A stretch of 64,000 nt of DNA. Source: Tragulus kanchil. Its lineage: Eukaryota; Chordata; Mammalia; Artiodactyla; Tragulidae. The translations under genes were made by a program, and so were the position numbers. The notes under the pieces are model-generated. The model was given only the letters and a program-made list of their open reading frames with translations, did not search any database and was not told where the DNA came from. Shown in pieces: positions 36,203 through 48,778 of this stretch. The first letter of the stretch is position 1; each line of letters begins with the position of its first letter. The stretch is taken from positions 66,915,001-66,979,000 of the forward strand of contig JAIOJX010000002.1 of assembly GCA_022376925.1 (NCBI GenBank), given 5' to 3'.

Positions 36203-36399
36203 ATAACATGATATAATCATGACAATACCAGTATCCCATTAGCATTGCTATATAACATAACCAAATCAAGGGAGTGAATGACATTCTATCACCTTTGCCA
36301 TTTCCATGGTTAGAAGCAAGTCACAAATTCCTCCCATACTGAAGGAGAAAGGATTATGACTCATTGGGGTCACCTTAGGATGTATCTGCCACATAAATT
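36203..36399. mobile_element. Second copy of the unnamed repeat's second half
   Basis: Offset 1124 from 35079-35275. Confidence 0.42.
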
Positions 36400-36504
36400 A
36401 TCTTATTTTGTTGGAGTGGGCACTTCTATTATATAGAAAATGAATTAAGCTGCCCTATCTAACTGTCTTTTACCATATTTTTAAATTATATGTACAGATT
36501 TATA

Positions 36505-36759
36505 TTTTTTTTGGCCACTTCTATTGATCTTTCATTTATTTATCTTTGTTCTTTGGCCCGTGTGGGCCTCCCATCACAGTGGCCTCTCTCGTTGCAGAGC
36601 TCTGGCTCTGGGCGCATGTGCTCCAGAGCTCCGGCTCGGTAGTTGGGCATATTGGTCCAGCCACTCTGTGGCACATGGGATCTTCCCAGGCCAGGGATCA
36701 AACTGGCATCCCTTGCACTGCAAGGTGGTGTCCTTACCCACTGGACCACCAGGGAAGCC
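36505..36759 (-). mobile_element. CHR-type SINE, complete
   Basis: Minus strand; head 'ggcttccctggtggtccagt' at the right end, B-box-like 'gtttgatccctgg' around 36693-36705, CHR body with 'ctccagagctccggctcggt', and a T run at 36505. Imperfect target-site duplication: 'tacagatttatat' at 36492-36504 and 'tacagatatttta' at 36760-36772. Confidence 0.92.
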
Positions 36760-36772
36760 TACAGATATTTTA

Positions 36773-38059
36773 ATAAAAAGTTTCATTGTGACTAATTTTT
36801 TTTGATGGCTTTTAAAAATCTACCACTCTACATTTTCCATGCTCATGGTTTTTTTAAAAAAATGGATTTGTTGATACTTTGACTACAAGTTGTTCTGAAG
36901 ATGAAAATTAGTCAATCATTTGAAAGTATAAAAAGAAAAACAGAAGTTTATTAGTGACATACTGCCCTCTTAAAAATATCATCAGTGTTCTAAGAGATAT
37001 TGGCTAATTGATCAGCATTCCATTGAGAATCTATAATATATGTAGCATTGTACAAGATTATTAGCTTAACCTTGGTACGTCTTTACTATTTTGAATGATA
37101 AAATGACATGGTTGAATGCAAGCTGAGACTTGTCATCCATCAAAAGTCTTTGCATTTGATTACTTTGTATAGGATACTTCCACAAAATATTAGTAGATTT
37201 CATCATATTTGTTAGATTTTACAGAATTGCAGTTTACATCTAGTGGGAAACAACAAAGTTAGTAATGACTCTACCGTAGGTACTCTGTGGTTTTCACGTT
37301 GGTTCTTGAATCCAAACTTCCACAGATACTGTGTGAAGTGCCGTCAGATTTGTGAACTAATGTACCAGACAAATCTCTCAGATTTTCCTATGGATTTCTT
37401 TGTGGGCTGTCAGATAGACATGTGTTTTTCTTTGAGTACTTCCATGGAACTCCCTTATGGGATAGATTTCAGCCCTTAGTCAGCCTTGGGGGAAAATAAA
37501 TGTTTCCTTATATATGAACTGAGTACATATCATGTTGCAAAACTTTTCTGGGTGCACAGCCCTGTACATTTGAAATATTCTCTGGTGTTTAAACTTTCAG
37601 AGATAGTTTGTTTGAAAACCTATCAGTTTTGTTAAAGATAGAGGCTTACATACTTTCATATATGCTGCTGTCAAAATCAAGCACCTAAACTATTATTGAT
37701 TCTATAAAGATCACAATTAAAATTCTCTCTTCTTTCCAAATTCCTATCTTTAATATTGCATGAATAATCCTTTAGGGTATCAGTATTTAATACAGCCAGA
37801 CAGAGGTATTAACTGTGATAATTCTGGGAATATTATTTGTGTAATATCAAACACAGAAAAAATACATTTTAGGTCCCAAATCTTAGAATTGCTATGTAAT
37901 GAAGTAAAATTGCTTCATGTAAAGAAGTTCATATGGTTTGAGTTTCTGGCTCTGGATTTTAGCAGAATGAATAGTCTATAGGTCCTTGATGAAATTCACA
38001 TAAAAGGCATTAGCTCTCTGAATTTTCTGGATTGGGTCTCTCAGTGATGTCAGAATCCC
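36773..38059. other. No gene or repeat recognised
   Basis: Single-copy AT-rich sequence, one of the few stretches free of tandem duplication. Plus-strand frames at 37243 (78 residues) and 37760 (73 residues) show no known domain. Confidence 0.55.
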
Positions 38060-38245
38060 ATAGATAAAATCACAAGCTCTGTAGTCAGTGGACCTGGTTT
38101 CAAATTTGAGCACTGGCACTTTTTAGCTATAAAGTTGCATAGTATGATATATCACAGGGAATTTGTGGTGATTAATGAATGAATGTAAATTGCATAGCAT
38201 GAAGCTTAGCATGTAGAAAATGCTTAATATGTTAGGTGAAATGAG
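38060..38245 (+). mobile_element. MIR SINE relic
   Basis: Plus-strand MIR order: 'acaagctctgtagtcagtgg', 'acctggtttcaaatttgagc', 'tgtggtgattaatgaatgaa', 'tagcatgtagaaaatgctta'. The part after the core is diverged. Confidence 0.75.
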
Positions 38246-38376
38246 CTAACAACAATAAAATTTCAGTTTAACACTCCCAAGTATCTGTGAAACAGATTTA
38301 GGCTATGGAGAAATTTGCAAATGATTTGGGGTTTTTCTTTGCTCTTGAATATTTGGCACCACCCGTCCTGCTAGGA

Positions 38377-38578
38377 GGGCTTCCTTGGTGACTCATATGG
38401 TAAAGAATCTCTGCAATGGAGGAGACCTGGGTTTGATCCCTGGGTTGGGAATATCCCCTGGAGAAGGGAAAGGCTACCCACTCAGGTATTCATGCCAGAA
38501 GAATTCCATGGCCTGTGCATGGGTCGCAAAGAGTCAGACACAACTCAGAGACTTGACTTTAACTTTCACTTTTCATTT
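38377..38578 (+). mobile_element. BovA2 SINE
   Basis: Plus strand, near full length: head 'gggcttccttggtgactcat', 'gatccctgggttgggaatat', 'ggagaagggaaaggctaccc' and the BovB-derived end 'gggtcgcaaagagtcagaca'. Short target-site repeat 'tgctagga' at 38369-38376 and at 38579-38586. Confidence 0.95.
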
Positions 38579-38586
38579 TGCTAGGA

Positions 38587-39749
38587 AGGAAGACATTCAT
38601 TGGTCCCTTCCTGCCATCAGATAATATGTCAGAATATTTGTGTAGATAAGCTGATCAAATTCTCAAACCCACAAAACACCCCTCCAAAAAACCTATGAGA
38701 AATTCTTATTTTGAAATAAGGAACTAAGCTCAAATAATAAATTACAAATCTGTGATTTGAATCCATATATGTTTGACTTTCTAATTCATGCTCTTACTTT
38801 TCCACCATGCTGCCTCTCAAAAGGCAAAGCCCACTGAAATTCATCCAGGCCGTGTGACTTCTGTGTGCCTTGAAGAGAGGGAAATAAAAATGAAAAGTGA
38901 TGAAGATTTTTACCATATGGAAAACAATATTTCCTGTGAAAATGCATAAATAATTTCAAATGGTGGACAAGCCTAGAAAAATTTTGGAGTGTGATTAGGC
39001 ATACACAATCAGATATATTCTCAGATTTCCTTCTGTAGATCTTTCTTTTTCCCATCACAGATACATGAAATCACACTTGCCTGATTCAGTTTTTGTCTGT
39101 TGATATCCTTAGACTCAGATGCAGTGATGTGGCTGAGAATGGTAGGCGGAAAATAACTATATTTGTATTTTGAAAATATTACACTGGCTACAGTAGGGAG
39201 AACAGATAAGAGAAAGGTCAAATGAATGTAGTGAGATCAGTTAAGATCACCTGCAGTAGTACAGGTGAAAAATGGTGATTCTTAGAGTAGCATTAATAAT
39301 AATGAATAGGGTGAAAAGTCAGTGTCTTTGAGGTAGGAATTAAATTAAAGAGACTTTGTGACAGACTGAATGACTGAAACACCACTGCCCAGGCCTGTGA
39401 AGTCTGACATATATTGGGTGTGTGAATGTAGATGAGCAAAGGAAATATATGAATAACCAGAGACAGAGAATTAAAACCCAAGTGGTTGTGGTAAGAAAGG
39501 ATTTCAAAAGGAGAGATTAACATACAATTGTAGATGAGGACGGATACATATTCATATATGCTGTAACATGGAATTAGTGACCTTTGCAAGATTTCTTTTA
39601 GTGAATTTTAAGGGTAGAAACTGAATTACAGAGGTTGAGGAGTGAGCATAAAGTGTGAAACTGATATAATGTATAGTGTATAGGAACAATGAAACCTCTT
39701 GAAAAATTAGAGGTATTTAAAATAAGGCTTGCTCTTGTCTTTTTTCTAT
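38587..39749. other. No gene or repeat recognised
   Basis: Single-copy sequence. Minus-strand frames at 38786, 39021 and 39293 (66-98 residues) have no recognised family. Confidence 0.5.
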
Positions 39750-40620
39750 TTAAGAAGAGGAAAGTCTATATCACTGTGAACTTCCCTCTTAGAATTCTTT
39801 TTGCTGCATCTTATATGTTTTGTAAACTTGTATTTTTATTTCTGTTTTGTCTTGAGGTATTTTATGATTTCTTCTTTGATTTCATAATTGACCCATTGAT
39901 TTTCTTCTTAGGAACATGTCGTTTGTTCTTCATGTGTTACTTCTTTTCCTGATTTCCTTTATTGATTTCTAGTTTCATAACACTGTGGTTGGAAAAGATG
40001 CTTAATATAATTTCTAGACTCTTATATTTGTTGAGGCTTGTTTTCTGGCCTAGTTTGTGGTCTATCCTAGAGATAGGATACAGAATACACAGTTGAAAAC
40101 AATGTGTATTCTGATTTCTTTAAATACAAGAATGTCTATTAAGTCTAGTGGTATAGTGATTCATTTAGGACATCTGTTGCTTTGTTGATTTTCTGTCAGG
40201 ATGATCTGTCTATTGATGTCAGTGGGATGCTTAAGTCTCCAACTATTATTGTATGATTATCAGTTTCTCCATTAATGTCTGTTAGTATTTATATATTTAG
40301 ATATTCCTACATTGGTGAGTATACATGAATGAGTGTAATATCCTTTTCTGTATTAATCCTATTATTATTACATAATTCCTTTTTTTGTCTAATTTGATAG
40401 CCTTTGTTTTAAAGTCTTTTTTTTTTTTTCCTGGTATGAGTATTTCTACCAGTATTTCTTCCCTGTTTATTGTCACTTCTGTTTGTATGAACTATATATT
40501 TTCCATCCTCTCACTTTCAATTTCTGTGTTTCACCCTGAAGTGAGTCTCTTATAAGTAGCACACTGTAGGTTTTTTGTTTTTTTTTTAAACAATCAGTCA
40601 CATTATGTTTTTGGATGGTA
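39750..40620 (-). mobile_element. Old L1 LINE ORF2 fragment
   Basis: Minus-strand ORF2 endonuclease and linker region of a diverged L1, with plus-strand blocks 'gaacttccctcttagaattc', 'aacactgtggttggaaaaga' and 'ggatgatctgtctattgatg' in L1 order. Many stops and indels. Older than the L1 copies at 22353 and 58340. Confidence 0.8.
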
Positions 40621-40689
40621 GCATTTTGTCTACTGACAAAGTAATTATTGATACATATGTTTATAAACATTTTGAGACAAGAACTATAC

Positions 40690-41390
40690 ATATTTTTGTT
40701 TAAAATATTTTTAAGTTAGCATATAGTAATTTTTGGCTTTCTCTTGCTATGCAGTTATATGAATTTAACACATGTGTAGATTCAATAACTACCATTGCTG
40801 TCAGAATACAGAACCACCCCAAGAATCTCTATGCTTCTTACACAGTTTTTCTGCCTAACCCATGGAAGCCACTTGCCTATTCTCTTTCCATATAGTTTAA
40901 TTTTTGTTTAAGCTGTCATATAAATGGAGTGTGTAACTTTTTTTTTTTTAAAGTTTTTACAGAGTTTTGTTGTTCACATACATGTATGTTCCCAGATCAG
41001 TCATATGCATATCCCTGGGAGTATGTAAGTTTTTGAGGCTGGTGTCTTTTACCTGAGAATAGTGCCTTTGAAATTCATCCATGTTGTTCTGTATGTCAAT
41101 AGTTCATGCCTTTTGTTCCTGACTAATATTGCATTATATAAATGTACCCCAATGTGTTTATCCATTTATCTGCTCAATGATAAGTGTTGTTTCTAATTGT
41201 TGGCAATTATGACTAATACTGCTGAAAGTTATTTGTTTATAGGTTTTTGTGTGAACATAACTTCCCTTTTCCTAAAGTAGTTAGCTGGAAGTAGGATTAC
41301 TGGGCCATATTATAATATGTATTTATCTTTATGACACACTGCCAAATTGCTTTCTAGCTATTCCATATTGTACCTTGGTTTTAAAACCAA
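40690..41390 (-). mobile_element. Old L1M-type 3' region
   Basis: 'catataaatggagtgtgtaa', 'gaaattcatccatgttgttc' and 'ggaagtaggattactgggcc' match the 3' region of old mammalian L1 on the reverse strand. Interrupted at 40938-41017 by a very short piece of a younger L1. Confidence 0.7.
40938..41017 (-). mobile_element. Very short L1 3' end, nested insertion
   Basis: T run, then 'acagagttttgttgttcaca' and 'gttcccagatcagtcatatg' as in the young L1 at 22353. Only about 80 bp. Flanked by 'ggagtgtgtaa' (40926-40936) and 'ggagtatgtaa' (41018-41028), a target-site duplication with one mismatch. Confidence 0.85.
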
Positions 41391-41513
41391 AGTTATATAC
41401 ACATGTATTAGAATAAGTAAAATTTAAAATTCTGGCAATTTCAAGTGCTGACAAGATTGTAGAGACACATGATCTCTCATACATTGATGGTGGGGATGCA
41501 AAATGATACAGCT

Positions 41514-43795
41514 AAATGAAAAAAGATGGGGTGGTTCACACTCCTTGACAATCTAATCATGGAATGACATTTCGTGATTTTACCATATTCTGTTTGTTAG
41601 AATCAAGTTACTATGCCTAGGATAGAATTCTGCAAGGCTATGAGTATTAGGGAGAAGGGATCACACGTAGAGTCATTGGAAGATTACCTAAAACAATAAT
41701 TTAAGGGACAGAATATTTACAGAGAAAAATACTATATTTACATAGATATTCACCATTTCTATGGCTCTTCCTATATTCTTGATGTTCCATATTTCCTTGT
41801 GCTATCATTTTCCTTCTGTGAAAAGATTCCTTATGAATTTTTTCAGAGCAGATCTCTTAGTTTTTTATTCATCATCAAGGGAATATTAACTATGTGTAGT
41901 ATGCTGGGTTGATAGGTTTTTTTTTTTCTTTCAGCTTTTTAAAAATGTTCAGTTTGCTTCTGATTTTCATGTTTTCTGAGGAATTTGAATTGTTTTTCTA
42001 TAAATTGTCATTTACTCATTACTTTCAAATATTTGTTTTAATTTTTAGCAGTTTGAGTATGATGTTTCTAAGCACGGGTTTCTTTAAATTTCTCCTGTTG
42101 GCGTTCACTGGGTACTTGAATCTGTAGGTATATATATTTTTACCTTATTTTGGGAGTTTTCAGCCATTATATCTTCAAAGATTCCGAGTATTGTGCTCTT
42201 TCTCATCTTTTGGGAATCCAGTAACAAAAATGCTAGATTTTTTTTATACATTGCCATAAATTTTAGAGAGTTTGTTATTTGTTTCTGATTTGTTTTTCAG
42301 TTAGGAAAATATCTATGAATCTATTGGTTTTCACGGTTCTGAAATTTCTATTTAGTTCTTCTTTACACTTTACTTTTTTGCTTTGCTGAGATCTTGAATA
42401 TATTTTCTTTATTTTAACTCTTCATCTGTGGTCTCCCTTTATGTCAAATCTCTTCAAATGTGGTTTCCCTTTCTTATTGGAGCATTTTTATAATAGCTGA
42501 TATAAAGCTTTTGTTATTTAATTAAAATATTTGTGTCATTTCAATGTTCATGACTATGGATTGTCTTTTTCCATGCAAATTGAGATTTTACCAGTTCTTT
42601 ATGTGCCATATAATTTTACATTGTGTTCTGAATATTTTATTTTAGACTCTTAGTCAAATGAAAAAGATGGGGTGGTTCACACTCCTTGACAATCTAATCA
42701 TGGAATGACATTTCGTGATTTTACCATATTCTGTTTGTTAGAATCAAGTTACTATGCCTAGGATAGAATTCTGCAAGGCTATGAGTATTAGGGAGAAGGG
42801 ATCACACGTAGAGTCATTGGAAGATTACCTAAAACAATAATTTAAGGGACAGAATATTTACAGAGAAAAATACTATATTTACATAGATATTCACCATTTC
42901 TATGGCTCTTCCTATATTCTTGATGTTCCATATTTCCTTGTGCTATCATTTTCCTTCTGTGAAAAGATTCCTTATGAATTTTTTCAGAGCAGATCTCTTA
43001 GTTTTTTATTCATCATCAAGGGAATATTAACTATGTGTAGTATGCTGGGTTGATAGGTTTTTTTTTTTTCTTTCAGCTTTTTAAAAATGTTCAGTTTGCT
43101 TCTGATTTTCATGTTTTCTGAGGAATTTGAATTGTTTTTCTATAAATTGTCATTTACTCATTACTTTCAAATATTTGTTTTAATTTTTAGCAGTTTGAGT
43201 ATGATGGTTCTAAGCACGGGTTTCTTTAAATTTCTCCTGTTGGCGTTCACTGGGTACTTGAATCTGTAGGTATATATATTTTTACCTTATTTTGGGAGTT
43301 TTCAGCCATTATATCTTCAAAGATTCCGAGTATTGTGCTCTTTCTCATCTTTTGGGAATCCAGTAACAAAAATGCTAGATTTTTTTTATACATTGCCATA
43401 AATTTTAGAGAGTTTGTTATTTGTTTCTGATTTGTTTTTCAGTTAGGAAAATATCTATGAATCTATTGGTTTTCACGGTTCTGAAATTTCTATTTAGTTC
43501 TTCTTTACACTTTACTTTTTTGCTTTGCTGAGATCTTGAATATATTTTCTTTATTTTAACTCTTCATCTGTGGTCTCCCTTTATGTCAAATCTCTTCAAA
43601 TGTGGTTTCCCTTTCTTATTGGAGCATTTTTATAATAGCTGATATAAAGCTTTTGTTATTTAATTAAAATATTTGTGTCATTTCAATGTTCATGACTATG
43701 GATTGTCTTTTTCCATGCAAATTGAGATTTTACCAGTTCTTTATGTGCCATATAATTTTACATTGTGTTCTGAATATTTTATGAGACTCTTAGTC
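41514..43795. repeat. Tandem duplication 15 (copies 41514-42655 and 42656-43795)
   Basis: Offset 1141-1142, copies adjoining. Differences: an A-run length at the start of copy 2, one T in a T run near 41920/43062, one substitution near 42065/43207, and a 2-3 base change in the last 15 bases of copy 1. The frame at 41909 recurs at 43087 because of this. Confidence 0.96.
41840..42655 (-). mobile_element. HAL1-like relic (L1 ORF1-only LINE), copy 1
   Basis: Plus-strand blocks 'cttgaatctgtaggtatata', 'ggagttttcagccattatat', 'cttttgggaatccagtaaca', 'ttataatagctgatataaag' and 'taattttacattgtgttctg' resemble the reverse strand of HAL1. Highly diverged and non-coding. Confidence 0.6.
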
Positions 43796-43800
43796 TTATT
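42980..43800 (-). mobile_element. HAL1-like relic, copy 2
   Basis: Offset about 1142 from the first copy. A third piece of its end is at 44839-44890. Confidence 0.58.
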
Positions 43801-44344
43801 TAAATCATATAAGAATGTTAATATTCTTTGTGTTAGGAGGCATTTGACCCAGTTAGTATATCTCATAAGTTCTATCTTGTCTTTTATAGGTTGTGACTTC
43901 AATATCAGTTCCATTTTCAAAACCGTTGCTATATTATTCTGATGTCCTGTGTACATACTACTCAATGTCTTGTCTGAGACTTATATCTTAGTTAAGTTCT
44001 AATATTTTTTGTCATGCTGTTTAAGATACAATTCATTCATGTGAAACTTACAGTATGAGCCAGGAATTAAAAGAAAAAAGTTCAAACTCCTTCCTGTCCC
44101 CAGAAATTACCAGTTTCCTGATATTTCCATTGTTGGTTTTCTGGTTAGAAAGTGGGGATGTTATTTAACATGCGTTGCTGTCCAGCTTAATTCTCATGCC
44201 TATGTTTGTCTTTGGGACCCATTGCTTATAGAAGTTCTGGAGAAAAGAGCATTGGTGCCCTCTGAGTCTGACTTTCCTTACTTCTTAACTCTAAAATACA
44301 TTTTCTATCTAGCATGAAAAAACTTTACTTGGTCTTTTTGGATT

Positions 44345-44600
44345 TATTTCTTATTTTTATTTCAGTAACATTGACTTATAGTATTACATAATATTTATGT
44401 GTATAATATTATATTTCTACTCTATATATTCCATAACATGCTCATCACCCAAAATTTATTTTCCATCTGTCACCATACATTTGACCCATTTAACCATTTC
44501 AACCTCCCTCTCCACCCCTAAGCCTTTAGTAACCACTACTCTGTTCTCTGTATCTATGTATTTGTCTGGTTTGTTCATTTACTTCATTTTTGTTCGTTTG
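44345..44600 (-). mobile_element. Old L1 3' UTR fragment
   Basis: 'ttcagtaacattgacttata', 'gctcatcacccaaaatttat', 'caacctccctctccacccct' and 'aaccactactctgttctctg' match old L1 3' ends on the reverse strand. Repeated at 45438-45693. Confidence 0.6.
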
Positions 44601-45437
44601 TTTTTAAATTAATTGATCTTTTAAATTGAATAACGAATTTTAAAGAGGTCATTTTGCTAAAAGTTTACACTTTTCTCACTGGAATCAAAGCCTGTACTGT
44701 ATATGGTACCAAGCATAGGAAGCAGTTGTGGGTACAGTAGTCTTATGTAAGTACTTCGTACTAAGGGAATTCCTTGTAGGATAAGAAATCTGAAATTAAC
44801 TGAAAGATGAGGTTTAGACAACGGGAAGTGCAAAGAAATGCCATATAATTTTACATTGTGTTCTGAATATTTTATGAGACTCTTAGTCTTATTTAAATCA
44901 TATAAGAATGTTAATATTCTTTGTGTTAGGAGGCATTTGACCCAGTTAGTATATCTCATAAGTTCTATCTTGTCTTTTATAGGTTGTGACTTCAATATCA
45001 GTTCCATTTTCAAAACCGTTGCTATATTATTCTGATGTCCTGTGTACATACTACTCAATGTCTTGTCTGAGACTTATATCTTAGTTAAGTTCTAATATTT
45101 TTTGTCATGCTGTTTAAGATACAATTCATTCATGTGAAACTTACAGTATGAGCCAGGAATTAAAAGAAAAAAGTTCAAACTCCTTCCTGTCCCCAGAAAT
45201 TACCAGTTTCCTGATATTTCCATTGTTGGTTTTCTGGTTAGAAAGTGGGGATGTTATTTAACATGCGTTGCTGTCCAGCTTAATTCTCATGCCTATGTTT
45301 GTCTTTGGGACCCATTGCTTATAGAAGTTCTGGAGAAAAGAGCATTGGTGCCCTCTGAGTCTGACTTTCCTTACTTCTTAACTCTAAAATACATTTTCTA
45401 TCTAGCATGAAAAAACTTTACTTGGTCTTTTTGGATT

Positions 45438-45693
45438 TATTTCTTATTTTTATTTCAGTAACATTGACTTATAGTATTACATAATATTTATGTGTATAAT
45501 ATTATATTTCTACTCTATATATTCCATAACATGCTCATCACCCAAAATTTATTTTCCATCTGTCACCATACATTTGACCCATTTAACCATTTCAACCTCC
45601 CTCTCCACCCCTAAGCCTTTAGTAACCACTACTCTGTTCTCTGTATCTATGTATTTGTCTGGTTTGTTCATTTACTTCATTTTTGTTCGTTTG
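45438..45693 (-). mobile_element. Second copy of the old L1 3' UTR fragment
   Basis: Offset 1093, within tandem duplication 16. Confidence 0.58.
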
Positions 45694-45931
45694 TTTTTAA
45701 ATTAATTGATCTTTTAAATTGAATAACGAATTTTAAAGAGGTCATTTTGCTAAAAGTTTACACTTTTCTCACTGGAATCAAAGCCTGTACTGTATATGGT
45801 ACCAAGCATAGGAAGCAGTTGTGGGTACAGTAGTCTTATGTAAGTACTTCGTACTAAGGGAATTCCTTGTAGGATAAGAAATCTGAAATTAACTGAAAGA
45901 TGAGGTTTAGACAACGGGAAGTGCAAAGAAA

Positions 45932-47309
45932 GGGTCCAAGAGAGAGGTGGATGGTGCATCTATTTGGTACTGGCTCTGGTATAATGTTGAAATTGGTTCT
46001 ATATATCAGTCCTGAAAAAAAGTAGGTGCATGCATTTTTGAGCTCTGTTAGGTATTTTGAGGTTATAAATTGAAAGTTATATAATGGCTTCTCTTTTACA
46101 GGGCTTATGTCTACTGAAAGCTACATTTCTGCCCACAGTGGGTTAATAATTCAAAAATCACATTTTGATTTTCCTGGGAGGTCTGTAGAACTCAAAATGA
46201 ATGAAACCCAGGACTTTCAACCATACTTTTGCCACCTTTCCAAAGTACGGACACAAAAGAATCCTACTGAGGGGCATATAAATCCTTTAAAGATCTAGGT
46301 TTTTTTGAGAATGAAATATTTTAATAAATATTGTCCATTTTTTCCCCTCTGAACTGGATACTTAAAACCATGTGACTAGTTACCAGACTAAAAATAAAAT
46401 GATCTTCAAAAATAAGCAGAACCTTCCAAGTGGTACATAAAAACAATGTCATTGAAATCTTAAAAACTATGTAACAGCTTATGTTTATATTAATACTATG
46501 ATGTCCTGCTGATGTCTGACGTAGGGAAAAAAAAAAAAAAAAACCTCTTAGAGAAAATTAGCTGCTTGAACCTGGACTACCAAATGCATTTAGTAAGTCT
46601 TAAAGTTTTGGCAGAATATCACATCATTCAAATGGAGGAGATAAACTTGAGGTGTAAGGGTTATGAAATTTAGTTTGCATTCTTGACTCTCCAGAGAGTA
46701 GATTTTGGAAGGTGATAAGATAGGTCAACATCTGAGGAAAAAAGTAAATGAATTCTGAAGCTGCCAGTGATGTATCCTAGCTGGACTAAAATCAAGGCAT
46801 TTTCATTAACCTCTGCAACCTAGAAGCTATTGACATGGGTTCTTTTATCTTTTAAAATATAACTTCCACATCGTTATTACATCAAGAATTTTCTTTATTG
46901 GGGAACTTGTAGTTTGGTATACACTCAAAACGTCTCATCCTTTCAGCAGTGAGGAAAAAATAACTTGATCATGAATAACCTGAAAATAATGTTTAGGTAA
47001 AAGAATGAAGACTTATAAACAAGGTATATCGTATTTCTTCTACTTTCTTCATAATCAGTGTGCATGATAAGCAGTGTATGTGAGAAGCAAAGTGCTCTGA
47101 ACATCTTTGAGGATGAAGAGTAATTTTTTGTGTGTGTGAAAAATAACAAAACCACTTGTAGCCAATCTGGTTAGAGATAGATACTTGGTTTAGTGGAGGC
47201 TGAGGCAAAACGTTGTTCTATTACCACTGATTTAATTATTTATGGTATTTATTTAGTTTGTGCCAAGTTTACTAAAGTTTGCCAGAGATATATCTTTAGG
47301 AGCAATACT
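45932..47309. other. No gene or repeat recognised
   Basis: A plus-strand frame at 46107-46298 is preceded by 'ctcttttacag', which resembles a splice acceptor, but nothing else supports an exon. An A run lies at about 46528-46544. Confidence 0.5.
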
Positions 47310-47636
47310 GTGTTACCTGCCAAGACCTTGGGCTCTGCTGTCAGAATCCTGATTTCACTCTTTACTAGTTGTGTAACTAGGCCCTTTGTTTGCTGTCTTC
47401 TAAGCTTCATTCCTACTCTAATATTCACACCTGGATGATCCTATGGAAAGAAAAGCCTGAAATGGGGTCACAAAGAATCAGACACAACTGAGGGACCAAC
47501 AAAAAGCTTCATTTATCCCATCACAAAATGAGATTAATACTGCCTATTTCATAGGATTATTGTGAACATTAAATCATCTCATATAAAATGCTTAGCATAC
47601 TAGCATAAACATTTAGTAAACACTCCACAATGTCAC
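47310..47636 (+). mobile_element. MIR SINE split by a BovA tail
   Basis: First half 47310-47411 ('gccaagaccttgggctctgc', 'actagttgtgtaactaggcc'), second half 47504-47636 ('cttcatttatcccatcacaa', 'ttcataggattattgtgaac', 'aaaatgcttagcatactagc'). The two halves join into one plus-strand MIR once 47412-47503 is removed. Copies are at 48451-48778 and, for the later part, from 49611. Confidence 0.85.
47412..47503 (+). mobile_element. BovA 3'-end fragment inserted in MIR
   Basis: Contains the BovB-derived SINE end 'ggggtcacaaagaatcagac' followed by 'acaactgagggaccaacaaa'. Perfect 10-bp target-site duplication 'aagcttcatt' at 47402-47411 and 47504-47513. The 5' part of the SINE is missing. Repeated at 48553-48644 and 49659-49750. 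Confidence 0.85.
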
Positions 47637-48450
47637 TCTATAGTAACATTGAGATTCTGTAGAAGAAATCAAGTTAATTCAATGTTTTCCATGAAAACTT
47701 ATGTGAAAGAGTTCTACAATGTATAATTCAATAGTTTTCCTGATATAAAAAAAGTTCTATCACATCATTCAAATGGAGGAGATAAACTTGAGGTGTAAGG
47801 GTTATGAAATTTAGTTTGCATTCTTGACTCTCCAGAGAGTAGATTTTGGAAGGTGATAAGATAGGTCAACATCTGAGGAAAAAAGTAAATGAATTCTGAA
47901 GCTGCCAGTGATGTATCCTAGCTGGACTAAAATCAAGGCATTTTCATTAACCTCTGCAACCTAGAAGCTATTGACATGGGTTCTTTTATCTTTTAAAATA
48001 TAACTTCCACATCGTTATTACATCAAGAATTTTCTTTATTGGGGAACTTGTAGTTTGGTATACACTCAAAACGTCTCATCCTTTCAGCAGTGAGGAAAAA
48101 ATAACTTGATCATGAATAACCTGAAAATAATGTTTAGGTAAAAGAATGAAGACTTATAAACAAGGTATATCGTATTTCTTCTACTTTCTTCATAATCAGT
48201 GTGCATGATAAGCAGTGTATGTGAGAAGCAAAGTGCTCTGAACATCTTTGAGGATGAAGAGTAATTTTTTGTGTGTGTGAAAAATAACAAAACCACTTGT
48301 AGCCAATCTGGTTAGAGATAGATACTTGGTTTAGTGGAGGCTGAGGCAAAACGTTGTTCTATTACCACTGATTTAATTATTTATGGTATTTATTTAGTTT
48401 GTGCCAAGTTTACTAAAGTTTGCCAGAGATATATCTTTAGGAGCAATACT

Positions 48451-48778
48451 GTGTTACCTGCCAAGACCTTGGGCTCTGCTGTCAGAATCCTGATTTCACT
48501 CTTTACTAGTTGTGTAACTAGGCCCTTTGTTTGCTGTCTTCTAAGCTTCATTCCTACTCTAATATTCACACCTGGATGATCCTATGGAAAGAAAAGCCTG
48601 AAATGGGGTCACAAAGAATCAGACACAACTGAGGGACCAACAAAAAGCTTCATTTATCCCATCACAAAATGAGATTAATACTGCCTATTTCATAGGATTA
48701 TTGTGAACATTAAATCATCTCATATAAAATGCTTAGCATACTAGCATAAACATTTAGTAAACACTCCACAATGTCACT
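48451..48778 (+). mobile_element. Second copy of the split MIR with BovA tail
   Basis: Offset 1141 from 47310. BovA tail at 48553-48644. Confidence 0.83.

Larger units (their letters stand above)
34440..36704. repeat. Tandem duplication 14 (copies 34440-35580 and 35581-36704)
   Basis: Offset starts at 1141, becomes 1127 after the first 35 bases and 1124 after 35715. The first 35 bases of copy 2 have several deletions, including in C and T homopolymers, and two more small deletions follow. The rest is identical. Copy 1 ends inside a CHR SINE. Confidence 0.96.
43746..45931. repeat. Tandem duplication 16 (copies 43746-44838 and 44839-45931)
   Basis: Offset 1093, perfectly head-to-tail, no differences seen. 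The 71-residue plus frame at 44397 recurs at 45490. The first 50 bases are also the end of duplication 15. Confidence 0.97.

Noticed and set aside
46102..46300. An exon starting after 'ctcttttacag'
   Set aside because: A polypyrimidine-like acceptor alone occurs by chance in AT-rich DNA; I found no matching donor, neighbouring exon or recognisable protein.
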